From contig CABQKC010000011.1 of NCBI GenBank assembly GCA_902464635.1, positions 1 to 64,000 of the forward strand: DNA of 64,000 nucleotides. The letters are read 5' to 3'. Positions 36,867 to 45,660 of this stretch are shown here, in pieces. This stretch comes from an uncultured Caryophanales bacterium (GTDB lineage: Bacteria > Bacillota_I > Bacilli_A > RFN20 > CAG-826). Both the position numbers and the translations under genes were made by a program. The notes below the pieces were generated by a model. That model saw only the letters and a list, made by a program, of their open reading frames with translations. It was not told where the DNA came from and did no database searches. Within the stretch, counting starts at the first letter, position 1. Each line of letters begins with the position of its first letter.

Positions 36867-38561
36867 ATGATGAATGTATTTTCTAAATTTAAAGTCGCCT
36901 TGCTAGGGACTATTCTTTCGTTTGGCTTAATTGCTTCTGCTGGGATTAAAGGTGTCACTGAGGTGTCTGCAACAGGTGAAACAGAACCTACAACAGTTAC
37001 TGATGTAATAACAGCGGATAGTTTGGGGCTAACAGGAGCTGCTTATAATACTTTTAATAATGTTGAGATTAATGGTGGCTCACCCGCTAGATATTCAGGC
37101 ACAGTTGCTAAAGATAAAAAATTAATGAAAATCAATAAAGTTACTCCTAATGGCATTATTTCTTCTGTGTCCGGGGGACTTTTGAAGTCAATTACAGTAG
37201 AGTGGCCTGAACAATCAGCAAGAGTATTAAATATTTATACTTCTGCAACTGCGTTTTCTAGTACTAAAGATTTATATTCTGAAGATTTAATCGTTTCAAA
37301 CACTATTGAAATTACAGCCGCGGGTGGTACTAATAAAGTTACGTTTTCTGCTGATAATATAAAGTTTTTTGGTATTCGTCCAAAAGTATATTCTCTTCTT
37401 TTATCTAAAATTACTGTTGAATGGGTTCCTTCTACTTTTGGAACTTTGGATAGTGTAACAGTTACTAACCCAGGAATTACTAGATACGTTGTAGGAGAAA
37501 CTTACTCGAAAGAAGGCGTGACCGCAATTAAAACTGATACGAATGGAAATCAAGCAAGCATTGATTCCACAGAAATCAAAACTAAATTAGACGGACATAC
37601 ATTCTCTGAAGCTGATGTTCCTTCAATGACTAATGCTGTTACATATGATGGCAAAGAATCATCTCAGTTCAACGTTGAAGTATATTCTAAATCTTCATTT
37701 GTAAAGGTAACCACCGCAAAAGAAGATTGGACGGGAACATATATTATTGTTGCTCAGAAGGACGAGGACTATTTTGCCTTTGATTCATCTTTAGACCCAA
37801 TCGATACCATAAATAATAATAAGAAAGTAGTGGATACTAATGGCGTAATCGCAGATGCAATTTATTTATCGGTCAAGATTGAGAAGTATTTAACTGGTTA
37901 CTCTATTCAATCTTATAACGGCAATTATATTGGAACAACAACTGCTTCCAACGGAATTAATTCTAAGACTACCAAATTATTAAACACTATAAGCTTTGAT
38001 GGAACTGATGGTGTGACCATTGTTTGTGATGTTAAAGGCAGTCCAATGACAATGAGATTTAATTCCGACGCTGGACAAGAACGTTTTAGATACTATAAGA
38101 AATCTGCGGCTGGCGCAATTGCAGGCATGTCTGTTGCTTTATATGAATACAAAGCCACTGAATCAGTCTCTCTTACTAACTGGGCTAATCAAATAAACAA
38201 TGCATTACGTTGTGATAACGGGGTCAATCCACCTAATGTTGATACTTGGAACAATATCAAATCAACTCATTTCGATAACGTTATTAAAGGAGTGGACCTT
38301 GAAACTATTAGGAATGAAGTTGCTAATCCTAACGGGACAAACTTACAAAAAGCCTTAGCCAAATATGATTACATCATTTCTAAATATGGTGATACTCAAT
38401 ATCAAAACTATCTAGAAAGAAATATATCCATCGGTAAGGCAAATGTCTTCGGAATAGCTTCTAATTCCAACTTACCTTTGATTTCTATTCTTTCCTTAAT
38501 GGGGATAGGGAGTATTCTTGGAGCTACATTCCTATTAAAGAAAAAGAAAGAGAATAAATAG
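36867..38561 (+). CDS. Secreted cell-surface protein with Ig-like domain and C-terminal anchor
   Basis: A 564-residue secreted protein. An N-terminal signal peptide (cleavage probably after VSA near residue 36) is followed by a beta-rich domain (about 45-190). A bacterial Ig-like domain follows (about 205-275, TRYVVGETYSKEGVTA), then another beta region and a helical part. The C-terminus has a hydrophobic span (about 540-557) and the basic tail KKKKEN. The layout suits a wall- or membrane-anchored protein, but no clear LPXTG precedes the span. GAGG 7 bases before the ATG supports the start. A strong terminator follows. Binding or adhesion is likely; the ligand is unknown. Confidence 0.85.
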   Translation: MMNVFSKFKVALLGTILSFGLIASAGIKGVTEVSATGETEPTTVTDVITADSLGLTGAAYNTFNNVEINGGSPARYSGTVAKDKKLMKINKVTPNGIISSVSGGLLKSITVEWPEQSARVLNIYTSATAFSSTKDLYSEDLIVSNTIEITAAGGTNKVTFSADNIKFFGIRPKVYSLLLSKITVEWVPSTFGTLDSVTVTNPGITRYVVGETYSKEGVTAIKTDTNGNQASIDSTEIKTKLDGHTFSEADVPSMTNAVTYDGKESSQFNVEVYSKSSFVKVTTAKEDWTGTYIIVAQKDEDYFAFDSSLDPIDTINNNKKVVDTNGVIADAIYLSVKIEKYLTGYSIQSYNGNYIGTTTASNGINSKTTKLLNTISFDGTDGVTIVCDVKGSPMTMRFNSDAGQERFRYYKKSAAGAIAGMSVALYEYKATESVSLTNWANQINNALRCDNGVNPPNVDTWNNIKSTHFDNVIKGVDLETIRNEVANPNGTNLQKALAKYDYIISKYGDTQYQNYLERNISIGKANVFGIASNSNLPLISILSLMGIGSILGATFLLKKKKENK

Positions 38562-38569
38562 CATTTATG

Positions 38570-38597
38570 GGACCAAGCACAAAACTTGGTCCTTTTT
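38570..38597 (+). terminator. Strong terminator of the surface protein gene
   Basis: GGACCAAG (38570-38577) and CTTGGTCC (38585-38592) form a perfect 8-bp stem that is followed by TTTTT. Confidence 0.9.
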
Positions 38598-38646
38598 AAT
38601 TTCTAATCCCATTTATTTGTCATTGTTTTATAATGGAGTTAGAAAT

Positions 38647-39303
38647 ATGGGTTATAACACTGCAATAGTATCTTGTCCAAAATGCGGACATCATGAACAA
38701 ATTAATCTCCTTACTAGCTGCAATAGCCTTTTTGAAGTCGAAGAGAGAAAGGCTATATTAAATAAATCTGCTTTTTCCTATAAATGTTCTTCCTGTGGTC
38801 AGATATGCAAGGTTATTCCTAGCTGTGTTTATACTAACCCAGTAAATAAATTCTATATTTATCTAGATAGCAAAGAGAATCTAGCTAGTTATAACGTTAT
38901 TCCCGGATATTCCCAAATGGATTCAAATGGATATAGGCATTATGGGGCGACTAGTCCTAGTGATTTAATTAATAAGATACTTTCTTTGGAATACAAAGAA
39001 GACCCAAGGATTGCAGAACTTGCCATTGATATGACATTAGAAAGATTTAATAGGAATTTCCCTAAAGAAGATATGAGCGATTGCTTTCTTTTTGTCGATA
39101 ATGAGAATAATTCCAAGTTATCTATTGCTATTATTGTAGGTAATGGGACTAGGTTTTATTCTAGCCCTTATCCATTTGGTGATATTAAAAGATTCAATAA
39201 TGGCATAAAAAGCAAAATAAAGAGGGTTAAGACTTTATATTTCGATAGGGATGATTTCCTTTCTATTAAGGATTGGACTTATAGCAACGACCTTTTTAAG
39301 TGA
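38647..39303 (+). CDS. CpXC-type zinc-ribbon protein
   Basis: A 218-residue cytoplasmic protein with an N-terminal zinc-ribbon of the CpXC kind: VSCPKCGH (about 9-16) and YKCSSCGQ (about 46-53). The remainder is mixed alpha/beta with no recognised active site. The ATG at 38647 is preferred over an in-frame TTG at 38617 because GGAG lies 8 bases upstream and the zinc motif then starts at the usual place. The gene starts the accessory stretch of poorly known genes. The function of CpXC proteins is not known. Confidence 0.78.
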   Translation: MGYNTAIVSCPKCGHHEQINLLTSCNSLFEVEERKAILNKSAFSYKCSSCGQICKVIPSCVYTNPVNKFYIYLDSKENLASYNVIPGYSQMDSNGYRHYGATSPSDLINKILSLEYKEDPRIAELAIDMTLERFNRNFPKEDMSDCFLFVDNENNSKLSIAIIVGNGTRFYSSPYPFGDIKRFNNGIKSKIKRVKTLYFDRDDFLSIKDWTYSNDLFK

Positions 39304-39319
39304 TAAGCAAAATTAGAAT

Positions 39320-39348
39320 TTGCCTAATTAAAATAAATAAACGATAAT
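39320..39348 (+). promoter_or_regulatory. Leaderless-type promoter of the LRR lipoprotein operon
   Basis: TTGCCT (39320-39325), a 17-base spacer and GATAAT (39343-39348) are followed by 6 bases and then the ATG at 39355. No Shine-Dalgarno site is present. Confidence 0.7.
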
Positions 39349-39354
39349 TTTTGT

Positions 39355-41160
39355 ATGAAGACCAAATTATTTTCTAAATTATTATTGCTAGTAACTAGCT
39401 TTACTCTCATATCATGTTCTTTCTCTTCTAGTGGATCTGGATTAAAGGGAAATGAAGATGACTATTATAAAATCGATTTCTATTCTGATTATGCGGATAT
39501 GGATTATAGCGATTCAACTTTTTGGGATAAAACCAAAGCCAAATACCTGGGTTATGGATATATCTTAAAAGATAAAGATCCATCAAAACAATCAGTCCCG
39601 TCTTTAACTTATCTAGATGAAACCAATAAAGATTATGACTATAGGAAATCATCTAAAGTAGCGGAGAACTATTTCACTTATGAATTTGATGGGTTCTATA
39701 CTGCAGGAGATAAAAGCAAGCCTATAAGCGATGCTATATTTACTTCTTCTTGTGATGTATTTGCTAATTTTAAACAGGTATATAACAAATACCTAGTTAA
39801 GATTTTTAACGATAAAGAAGTAGTGTTTTCGGAAAACCTAGAATATGCGAGTTCTTTCGTGACTAATGGTGAAACGATTTTAATTTATGAAAGATATTCG
39901 ATAGATCCACTGGCCACCTTTAGAATGACCAAAGACAGTCTTCCATATTATTATAAAACTGCTAAATTTGCTCGCTTTGATATAAAACGTAAAAATGGAG
40001 ATGTTTTTGAAGATCATTCTCTTGGCAATGCAACTTATTATGTTGATGCCCCATACGAAATAAGGACTATATATGAAAACTTATACTATAAGCAATTTGA
40101 TGTCAGCATTCCTCAAAAGGTTACATTCGACGGTAAGGATATAGATACGAAATTATTCTTTACTGAAGAACATGAATCCAATGGGGATAACTATGTTTAT
40201 AAAGTAACTTATAACGAAGCCTTCGCCCCAAAAGTTAAAGAAAAGGAAATTGACGGAACCAAATATGTTTTCACAGGATTTGAAGATGCCATATATGCAC
40301 CAAATACTCATGATAAGCTTCCGGGCGAAAAAGTAGATGCCAACCACATTAAGGATAATGTTACTCTAACTCCTAAATTCGATTACGCTAAATTACAAGT
40401 TACTTTCCACGAAGGAACTACAACCCATATAAAGAAAGTGTCGCACGGTTCATTAATTAATCCAATTTCTATTGATGAGACGAAAATTCCTGCGGGTTAT
40501 ATTTATAGTGGAGATTGGTATGATGGCTCTAAAATGAAAGGAATAGATTTAAGTACTCTTTATACCGGTCAGACTGCTTTAGAAAGCGGATTTGAAGCTG
40601 CCAAATTTGATTTTAGTAAACCAGTAACAACTAACCTAGACTTATATTGCCTATGTGTAGAAAAGACCATAACTGAAGGCATTTATTCTTTTGAATATGA
40701 TAGTTCATTAAAAGGATATTCCTTAACAGGGGTCTCTTCTGTTTCTCCTTCTACTGAACTTGATATGAGTTCTTTATTGCAAAATAGAGTTTATAACTTC
40801 AAAGGAATAAAGAAGTTAAACGATAAGTCCATTAATATAGATAATATTAAATTCCCATCCACATTAGTTAAGCTATATAACGATTCTTTATATGGCTTAG
40901 GTAGTGAAGGAAGTGGGACTACTCTTGATTTATCTAATATTACAGGTGAATTGGAAATAGGAATGAATGCCTTTAGATCTATGGTTAAAATGGTTACATT
41001 AAAACTTCCTATGGTTAAAAGCATTGGCAAGAATGCTTTTGCTGAATGCGATAGATTAACAACAATAAATGTTAAGAACAAAGAAACGGATAGCCCTGAT
41101 TTATTCGATGGAACTGGAGTGAAGGTTCTAGTTGAAATTAAGTGGAATGCTAATTATTAA
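39355..41160 (+). CDS. Lipoprotein with C-terminal BspA-like leucine-rich repeats
   Basis: A 601-residue surface lipoprotein. The signal peptide ends in LISC with Cys21. The middle (about 45-400) is rich in Tyr, Lys and Asp and may include InlB_B-type beta-grasp repeats (for example FYTAGDKSKPIS near 122). The C-terminal part (about 455-590) has LRR_5/BspA-like repeats, with KSIGKNAFAECDRLTTINV near 560. Such proteins bind host or microbial surfaces. It starts an apparent operon with the Sel1, J-like and HIRAN genes (gaps of 2 bases and an overlap). The promoter suggests a leaderless mRNA. Confidence 0.84.
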   Translation: MKTKLFSKLLLLVTSFTLISCSFSSSGSGLKGNEDDYYKIDFYSDYADMDYSDSTFWDKTKAKYLGYGYILKDKDPSKQSVPSLTYLDETNKDYDYRKSSKVAENYFTYEFDGFYTAGDKSKPISDAIFTSSCDVFANFKQVYNKYLVKIFNDKEVVFSENLEYASSFVTNGETILIYERYSIDPLATFRMTKDSLPYYYKTAKFARFDIKRKNGDVFEDHSLGNATYYVDAPYEIRTIYENLYYKQFDVSIPQKVTFDGKDIDTKLFFTEEHESNGDNYVYKVTYNEAFAPKVKEKEIDGTKYVFTGFEDAIYAPNTHDKLPGEKVDANHIKDNVTLTPKFDYAKLQVTFHEGTTTHIKKVSHGSLINPISIDETKIPAGYIYSGDWYDGSKMKGIDLSTLYTGQTALESGFEAAKFDFSKPVTTNLDLYCLCVEKTITEGIYSFEYDSSLKGYSLTGVSSVSPSTELDMSSLLQNRVYNFKGIKKLNDKSINIDNIKFPSTLVKLYNDSLYGLGSEGSGTTLDLSNITGELEIGMNAFRSMVKMVTLKLPMVKSIGKNAFAECDRLTTINVKNKETDSPDLFDGTGVKVLVEIKWNANY

Positions 41161-41162
41161 AA

Positions 41163-42047
41163 ATGACCAAATCAGAAGCTAAGTCCATTATCAGGAAGTA
41201 TTATAGGAATGATAATCCTAATGAAGACGATGAGTTTGTTTTCATTGAGGCTTGTAGTTATCTTATCGAAACCGAAAATGATCCAGACGCAATGGTTACT
41301 CTAGGTGGGCTTTATTACGACAAGCAAAAATATGATTTAGCCGAGAAATATTATTTAATGGCAGATGAAGCAGGGGATACCTGGGCTGCTGATGGACTTG
41401 GATATATCTATTATTATGGAAGGACTGGAGAAAGAGATTATAAGAAGGCTTTCCATTATTTCTCCATCTCTAAATCTAGAGGTAATCTAGAAGCGGCGAT
41501 GAAAATTGCCGATATGTACCATAATGGATATGGTGTGGATAAAGATGAAGCTAAATATAAAACCTTGTTATTAGAAATATATGATAAGGTTAAAGATCTT
41601 AATGATGTATTTTCTCCGTTTCCAGAAGTTGCGCATAGGCTTGCTTCTATCTATATCGATGAAGGTAAAATTGATTTAGCACTTCCTTTACTAGAAAAAG
41701 GCAAGGCATATATAACCCAAAGGATTAGATATAATTCCTTCTGGGGGAATTTTATAGTAGCAAGGCGCACTATTTCGCTACTATACCAAATAAGTGAATT
41801 AGATGAAGATAATATCGATTTCTTTGATTTATTCTATGTACTAGCTAAACCTAATAAAGTAAGGCTTACATACAATGGGAACCAATATGAAATCGAATCA
41901 TTCTTTGATGAAGGGGAGATAAGGGTCAAATGTCTAGATAAATATTATAAATCAATCGAAGACTTCCTTAGACGTGCCTTATTTAATAATAGGCATACCT
42001 ATGTTATTAACTTCGAGGATTTCTTTTATCTAGATATCATTAAATAA
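41163..42047 (+). CDS. Sel1-repeat protein
   Basis: A 294-residue cytoplasmic protein with Sel1-like repeats. Units such as AMVTLGGLYYDKQKYDLAEK (about 40-60) and GLGYIYYYG...DYKKAFHYF (about 78-98) are followed by AAMKIADMYHNGYGVDKDEA (about 110-130). These alpha/alpha repeats mediate protein-protein contacts. The C-terminal 90 residues are different and include beta strands. It begins 2 bases after the lipoprotein stop and ends 2 bases before the J-like gene, so it belongs to the same operon. It may be the scaffold for the neighbouring J-like and HIRAN proteins; that is inference. Confidence 0.85.
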   Translation: MTKSEAKSIIRKYYRNDNPNEDDEFVFIEACSYLIETENDPDAMVTLGGLYYDKQKYDLAEKYYLMADEAGDTWAADGLGYIYYYGRTGERDYKKAFHYFSISKSRGNLEAAMKIADMYHNGYGVDKDEAKYKTLLLEIYDKVKDLNDVFSPFPEVAHRLASIYIDEGKIDLALPLLEKGKAYITQRIRYNSFWGNFIVARRTISLLYQISELDEDNIDFFDLFYVLAKPNKVRLTYNGNQYEIESFFDEGEIRVKCLDKYYKSIEDFLRRALFNNRHTYVINFEDFFYLDIIK

Positions 42048-42049
42048 TT

Positions 42050-42790
42050 ATGGATGAGAAGATTAAGATTTATGAAACGTTATTAAACGAAAAAGCGTCC
42101 TTAGAAAAGGAATGTTTTGAATATAGCCTTGATTATGCACGTGAATTTGGGGAACAAATAGAAGACTTATTCGAATTGAAACTAGAAGTAGTTACTTTAA
42201 AGAAGAAGATTGCTTATTGCGTCAAGAAGTCATATCAAAATGAAACTATATATTCATCCGAATTAGATAGATATATAGATTTAGAGATACTTGAATACCA
42301 GGCTAAATTAGATGAGCTTATTGAAATAAATAAGGCTAGCAAGGAAAAAGGGACTCCTATTACTTTCCTTGATGTAAAGAAGATAAAGAAACTATATTAC
42401 CAAATTGTTCACCTTATCCATCCTGATTTACATCCTGAATTAGTTGGCAATGAAACTATAGAAGAATTATGGGATAAGGCTGTTAATTGCTATAAATGTA
42501 ATGACTATAGAGGGTTGGTCGCGGTCTATGATCAAATAATCATCATAGTAAACGGAGTTGGCGATATTCATATAGATGATATTGATAATAAGATTAAGCA
42601 AATACAGGACGAGATAAGCGAAATCAAGGATAATGAACCTTATAAATATAAATTCATCCTTGATGATGAAGATGAAATAAAAGAGATTCATGAAAATCTA
42701 GAAAAAGAAATCAACGATTATAAAGAATATAAAGAAAATCTAGAGAAGGAATTATCTAGATTTGACATTGTAAAGGGGCATGAAGCTTAA
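42050..42790 (+). CDS. Coiled-coil protein with J-domain-like HPD segment
   Basis: A 246-residue protein of helix and coiled coil. Residues about 108-165 resemble the core of a J domain: a helix (KLYYQIVHL), then IHPDL with the His-Pro-Asp triad that stimulates DnaK, and a second helix. The first J-domain helix is not obvious. Long charged coiled coils flank it (about 1-95 and 180-240). It overlaps the HIRAN gene by one base and follows the Sel1 gene by 2. It may be a DnaJ-like cofactor for a specific client, but the J assignment rests on a short motif. Confidence 0.72.
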   Translation: MDEKIKIYETLLNEKASLEKECFEYSLDYAREFGEQIEDLFELKLEVVTLKKKIAYCVKKSYQNETIYSSELDRYIDLEILEYQAKLDELIEINKASKEKGTPITFLDVKKIKKLYYQIVHLIHPDLHPELVGNETIEELWDKAVNCYKCNDYRGLVAVYDQIIIIVNGVGDIHIDDIDNKIKQIQDEISEIKDNEPYKYKFILDDEDEIKEIHENLEKEINDYKEYKENLEKELSRFDIVKGHEA

Positions 42791-43176
42791 TGGGTAAGTT
42801 AGTTAAAATCAATTCGTCTTTGATTATCAAGAATTCTAAAGACATGAATGAATATCTTAAACCCATGTCTAGGGATATATTTCTTTTCTCTACTAAAATA
42901 GCTAATACATATAAATTAAAAGATAAAGGACCATTGCTTAAATTAGTAGTAGGGGAACGCCTGGTTTTTGTTCGTGGCCAATCTAAATACGAAGAAAACC
43001 AAATCATAATAAAAAGTAACGATAATGAAGTAGTGGGTTACGTACCTGAAGTAGATTCATCTATATTTGCTAGATTAATGGATGCGGGGAAATATCTTTT
43101 TGCGGCAGTCAAAAGTATTAGCCATACAAAGAATGTCCCTTTGATTGATATAGATATATATTTGAAGGATTTTTAA
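42790..43176 (+). CDS. HIRAN-domain-like protein
   Basis: A 128-residue protein. Residues about 45-125 follow the HIRAN pattern: GPLLKLVVGERLVFVRG, then EVVGYVPEVDSSIFARLMDAGKYLFAAV. HIRAN domains bind the 3' ends of single-stranded DNA in SWI/SNF helicases such as HLTF and also occur alone in bacteria. The first 40 residues are a separate extension. It is the last gene of the lipoprotein/Sel1/J-like operon. A role in recognising DNA ends fits with the nearby helicase-nuclease, but that is inference. Confidence 0.72.
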   Translation: MGKLVKINSSLIIKNSKDMNEYLKPMSRDIFLFSTKIANTYKLKDKGPLLKLVVGERLVFVRGQSKYEENQIIIKSNDNEVVGYVPEVDSSIFARLMDAGKYLFAAVKSISHTKNVPLIDIDIYLKDF

Positions 43177-43184
43177 TAATGAGA

Positions 43185-43214
43185 TGTCGCAAAAAATGTA
43201 TAAGATTTGCGACA
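43185..43214. promoter_or_regulatory. Inverted repeat around a -10 box
   Basis: TGTCGCAAA (43185-43193) and TTTGCGACA (43206-43214) form a perfect 9-bp inverted repeat with 12 bases between. A -10-like TATAAG (43199-43204) lies inside. No T-run follows, so an operator is more likely than a terminator. It immediately precedes the next gene. Confidence 0.55.
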
Positions 43215-43218
43215 ATAA

Positions 43219-43815
43219 ATGTTAATGAAATTATCAAAAGGTTATCAAATAAATAATGCAAGCCAAATAAAGGAGTGCTTTGCTATTGAGGGCGATAATA
43301 TTCTTATAAATGTCGATGCAGATAATTATTTAGAGATAATGAAATCAATGGCATTATTAATTCCTGAACCATGCTTTTTTATATTAGAAGTACCTTGCTC
43401 TAAAGAAAAAGAAGCTGAATTAAATAAAGGTAAAGAAGATACATTACATAATGATGTCTATTATTTAGATAACATCGATCATGAATTTATGTTATCTATC
43501 CTTAATGATTTAGGGGATATATTGATTAATGATGGGATTTCTTCTTTTGGTTTCTCTTCTTTAAAAGACCAAATAGAAATAATGAAATGTAAATATAATT
43601 TGATAAGCATTTATTCAAAAACAATGGACCCATTTATTCAAAAACTAAAAGAATTAGGTATAGAAGAAGTGGATAACATTATCACTGCAGGCGAACTTAT
43701 TAGCAAAAATAATCCAGGCATTTGCAAAAGATATGTAAGCCCAAAAGGAAAGAATGTTTTCGATATAGTCAAAACCTTATCTAAAGTAGGGATGTATCTA
43801 GATCACGTGGAGTGA
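43219..43815 (+). CDS. Unknown 198-residue protein, member of a locally duplicated module
   Basis: I cannot name this protein. It is acidic and soluble, with no signal peptide. Characteristic stretches are LIPEPCFFILEVPC (about 48-61), HNDVYYLDN (about 75-83) and FGFSSL (about 111-116). A similar general look is seen in some immunity-type proteins of Firmicutes, but the assignment is weak. Its final codons and the next 130 bases are repeated after the AAA ATPase gene, along with a decayed middle fragment, so it was once present in more than one copy. A perfect inverted repeat with a -10 box lies before it. No Shine-Dalgarno site is seen. Confidence 0.7.
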   Translation: MLMKLSKGYQINNASQIKECFAIEGDNILINVDADNYLEIMKSMALLIPEPCFFILEVPCSKEKEAELNKGKEDTLHNDVYYLDNIDHEFMLSILNDLGDILINDGISSFGFSSLKDQIEIMKCKYNLISIYSKTMDPFIQKLKELGIEEVDNIITAGELISKNNPGICKRYVSPKGKNVFDIVKTLSKVGMYLDHVE

Positions 43816-43943
43816 TTTAGTTTAAAGCATTAATGAACTTGCCCTGTCGTTAAAATAAACCGCATCAAGAAGAATGTTAAATGAAACATACTATAAATCC
43901 TATTCGATTTATTTCGCCAATTGGCACGAAAAATCGAATAGAA
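43784..43943 (+). repeat. Long direct repeat, copy A, with terminal hairpin
   Basis: About 160 bases that recur with high identity at 45474-45632. The copy covers the last codons of the preceding gene, a conserved stretch (AGCATTAATGAACTTGCCC, 43826-43844) and a long imperfect hairpin. The hairpin (43900-43941) has 11-bp perfect outer arms, CTATTCGATTT and AAATCGAATAG, and an inner CCAATTGG. Confidence 0.85.
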
Positions 43944-43996
43944 TATTGATGTTCAGAGGCTGTTAATATAAAATTAAGGCATATAAAGGTGAACTT

Positions 43997-45310
43997 ATGA
44001 TAACTATTAAAAGAGATAAGTATTTAAATCAGTTAATTAATAAGATTGATAATGGAATGATCAAAATCATTACTGGATTGCGCAGATCTGGGAAGTCTTA
44101 TTTGCTGAATGAGATTTTTTATCAATATTTGCTTTCTGAAAAAGGTGTAAAAAGTTCACATGTTATCAAGTTCGCGTTCGATAATGATGAAGATTTGAGA
44201 AAGATCGGGGAAGATCTTCTTGAATTAAAAATAAAAAAAAGAAAGGTTAATCCTTATAAGTTTTCTAATTATATATCTAAGAAAACTGCTGCTCCTGGGC
44301 ATTATTTTCTTCTATTGGATGAAGTGCAGGAACTTGATGCTTTTGAATTTGTTTTAAATAATTATGTTAGTAATAAGAAATATGATGTTTACGTTACTGG
44401 CAGTAATGCAAAATTTTTAGTTAAAGATATTATTACTGAATTTAGAGGCAGGGGTGATAAAATTCATGTCTTGCCTTTGTCTTTTTCTGAATGTTGGAAT
44501 TATTACGATAGCGACAAAAAAGACGCATTAGAAAAATACATGCGCTATGGTGGGTTGCCTTGGGCTGTGTTGGCACCTTCTGATGAAGAAAAAATCAATT
44601 ATATTAAAACTCAGATCGATGAAACTTATCTTACTGATATTATTGATAGGTTTGATGTAAGAAACAAAATCGAATTAGATGAACTTTTTAATATCTTGGC
44701 CTCCGGAATATCAGGCTTAGTAAATCCTAAAAAATTAGCAGCTACTTTTAAAAGTATTCATAAAGACGGACTGACCGAAGATACTATTGCTCAATATATT
44801 CAATATTTTGAAGATTCTTTCTTGGTTAGTATTGCAAATAAATACGATGTAAAAGGGAAAAGATATATATCAACTCCTTATAAGATATATTTTGAGGATG
44901 TCGGAATTAGGAATGCTCGTATCAATTTTAGACAAACCGAATACAACCACATTATGGAAAACGTTATTTATAATGAGCTTAGATACCGCGGATTTAATGT
45001 AGATGTTGGAGATGTGGAAATTAGAGAAAATATTAAGGATAAAAATGGAGGCAGTATTAGAAAGCAATATTCTACTGAAGTTGATTTTGTAGCTAATTAT
45101 GGGGATAAAAGGTATTACATACAATCGGTTTATAAAATCAATGATGAAGATAAATTAAATCAAGAACTTAAGTCACTTAAAAATATCGGAGACTCATTTA
45201 AAAAGATTATTGTTGTTTATGATTACATTGTTCCTCGATATGACGATAATGGTTTCTTTTATATTGGCTTAAGAGACTTCTTGTCTGACCCTAATAGTCT
45301 TGAAAAATAG
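43997..45310 (+). CDS. AAA ATPase with DUF4143 domain
   Basis: A 437-residue protein of the AAA_14/DUF4143 family, common in gut bacteria and of unclear function. Walker A is GLRRSGKS (about 27-34), Walker B is FLLLDEVQEL (about 103-112), and the sensor segment VYVTGSNAKFL follows near 130-140. The DUF4143 part (about 200-430) has the typical end EVDFVANYGDKRYYIQSVY, which looks like a PD-(D/E)XK nuclease-type core (EVDF...YYIQ). AAAGGTGA precedes the ATG. Long direct repeats flank the gene on both sides, so it may have moved or been captured as a unit. No transposase is nearby. Confidence 0.9.
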   Translation: MITIKRDKYLNQLINKIDNGMIKIITGLRRSGKSYLLNEIFYQYLLSEKGVKSSHVIKFAFDNDEDLRKIGEDLLELKIKKRKVNPYKFSNYISKKTAAPGHYFLLLDEVQELDAFEFVLNNYVSNKKYDVYVTGSNAKFLVKDIITEFRGRGDKIHVLPLSFSECWNYYDSDKKDALEKYMRYGGLPWAVLAPSDEEKINYIKTQIDETYLTDIIDRFDVRNKIELDELFNILASGISGLVNPKKLAATFKSIHKDGLTEDTIAQYIQYFEDSFLVSIANKYDVKGKRYISTPYKIYFEDVGIRNARINFRQTEYNHIMENVIYNELRYRGFNVDVGDVEIRENIKDKNGGSIRKQYSTEVDFVANYGDKRYYIQSVYKINDEDKLNQELKSLKNIGDSFKKIIVVYDYIVPRYDDNGFFYIGLRDFLSDPNSLEK

Positions 45311-45394
45311 TTTATTGTTTGGGGTGGCTTTTCTCAGGAACCATTAAAAACAATAGACCCGTAAACATAAAAGGCCAAGATTTAACTGCTAAAA

Positions 45395-45505
45395 TTAATT
45401 ATTTAGAGGTAATGAAGTTACTATCCTTATTAATCACTGATCATTTATTTTTACATCAGAATTATCTTGTCTGAAGTAGGATGCATCTAGACCAAGTGGA
45501 GTGGT
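45395..45505 (+). pseudogene. Remnant of a paralogue of the 43219 gene
   Basis: The stretch 45395-45455 reads as INYLEVMKLLSLLI, which matches NYLEIMKSMALLI of the intact gene. It is joined directly to a copy of that gene's C-terminal codons (from 45474), with the middle 130 codons missing and a stop between. It is a decayed, internally deleted second copy. Confidence 0.7.
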
Positions 45506-45632
45506 TTGGTTAAAGCATTAATGAACTTGCCCTGTCGTTAAAAATAAACCGAATTAAGAAGAGCGTTAAATGAGACATGCGATAAAGCCTATTCGATTTA
45601 TTTCGCCAATTGGCAAGAAAAATCGAATAGAA
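45474..45632 (+). repeat. Long direct repeat, copy B, with terminal hairpin
   Basis: This is the second copy of the 160-base repeat. The stretch AGCATTAATGAACTTGCCC and the hairpin arms (45589-45599 and 45620-45630) are identical to copy A, and other positions differ by scattered substitutions and a few indels. Confidence 0.85.
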
Positions 45633-45660
45633 ACGTTTACACGTAATTCCGTATACTCTC

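Noticed and set aside
36867..38561. LPXTG sortase signal in the surface protein
   Set aside because: No LPXTG precedes the C-terminal span; only a hydrophobic segment and a basic tail are present.
43784..45632. Integron-type attC sites
   Set aside because: The hairpins lack the paired RYYYAAC and GTTRRRY core sites in the right places, and no integrase is nearby.
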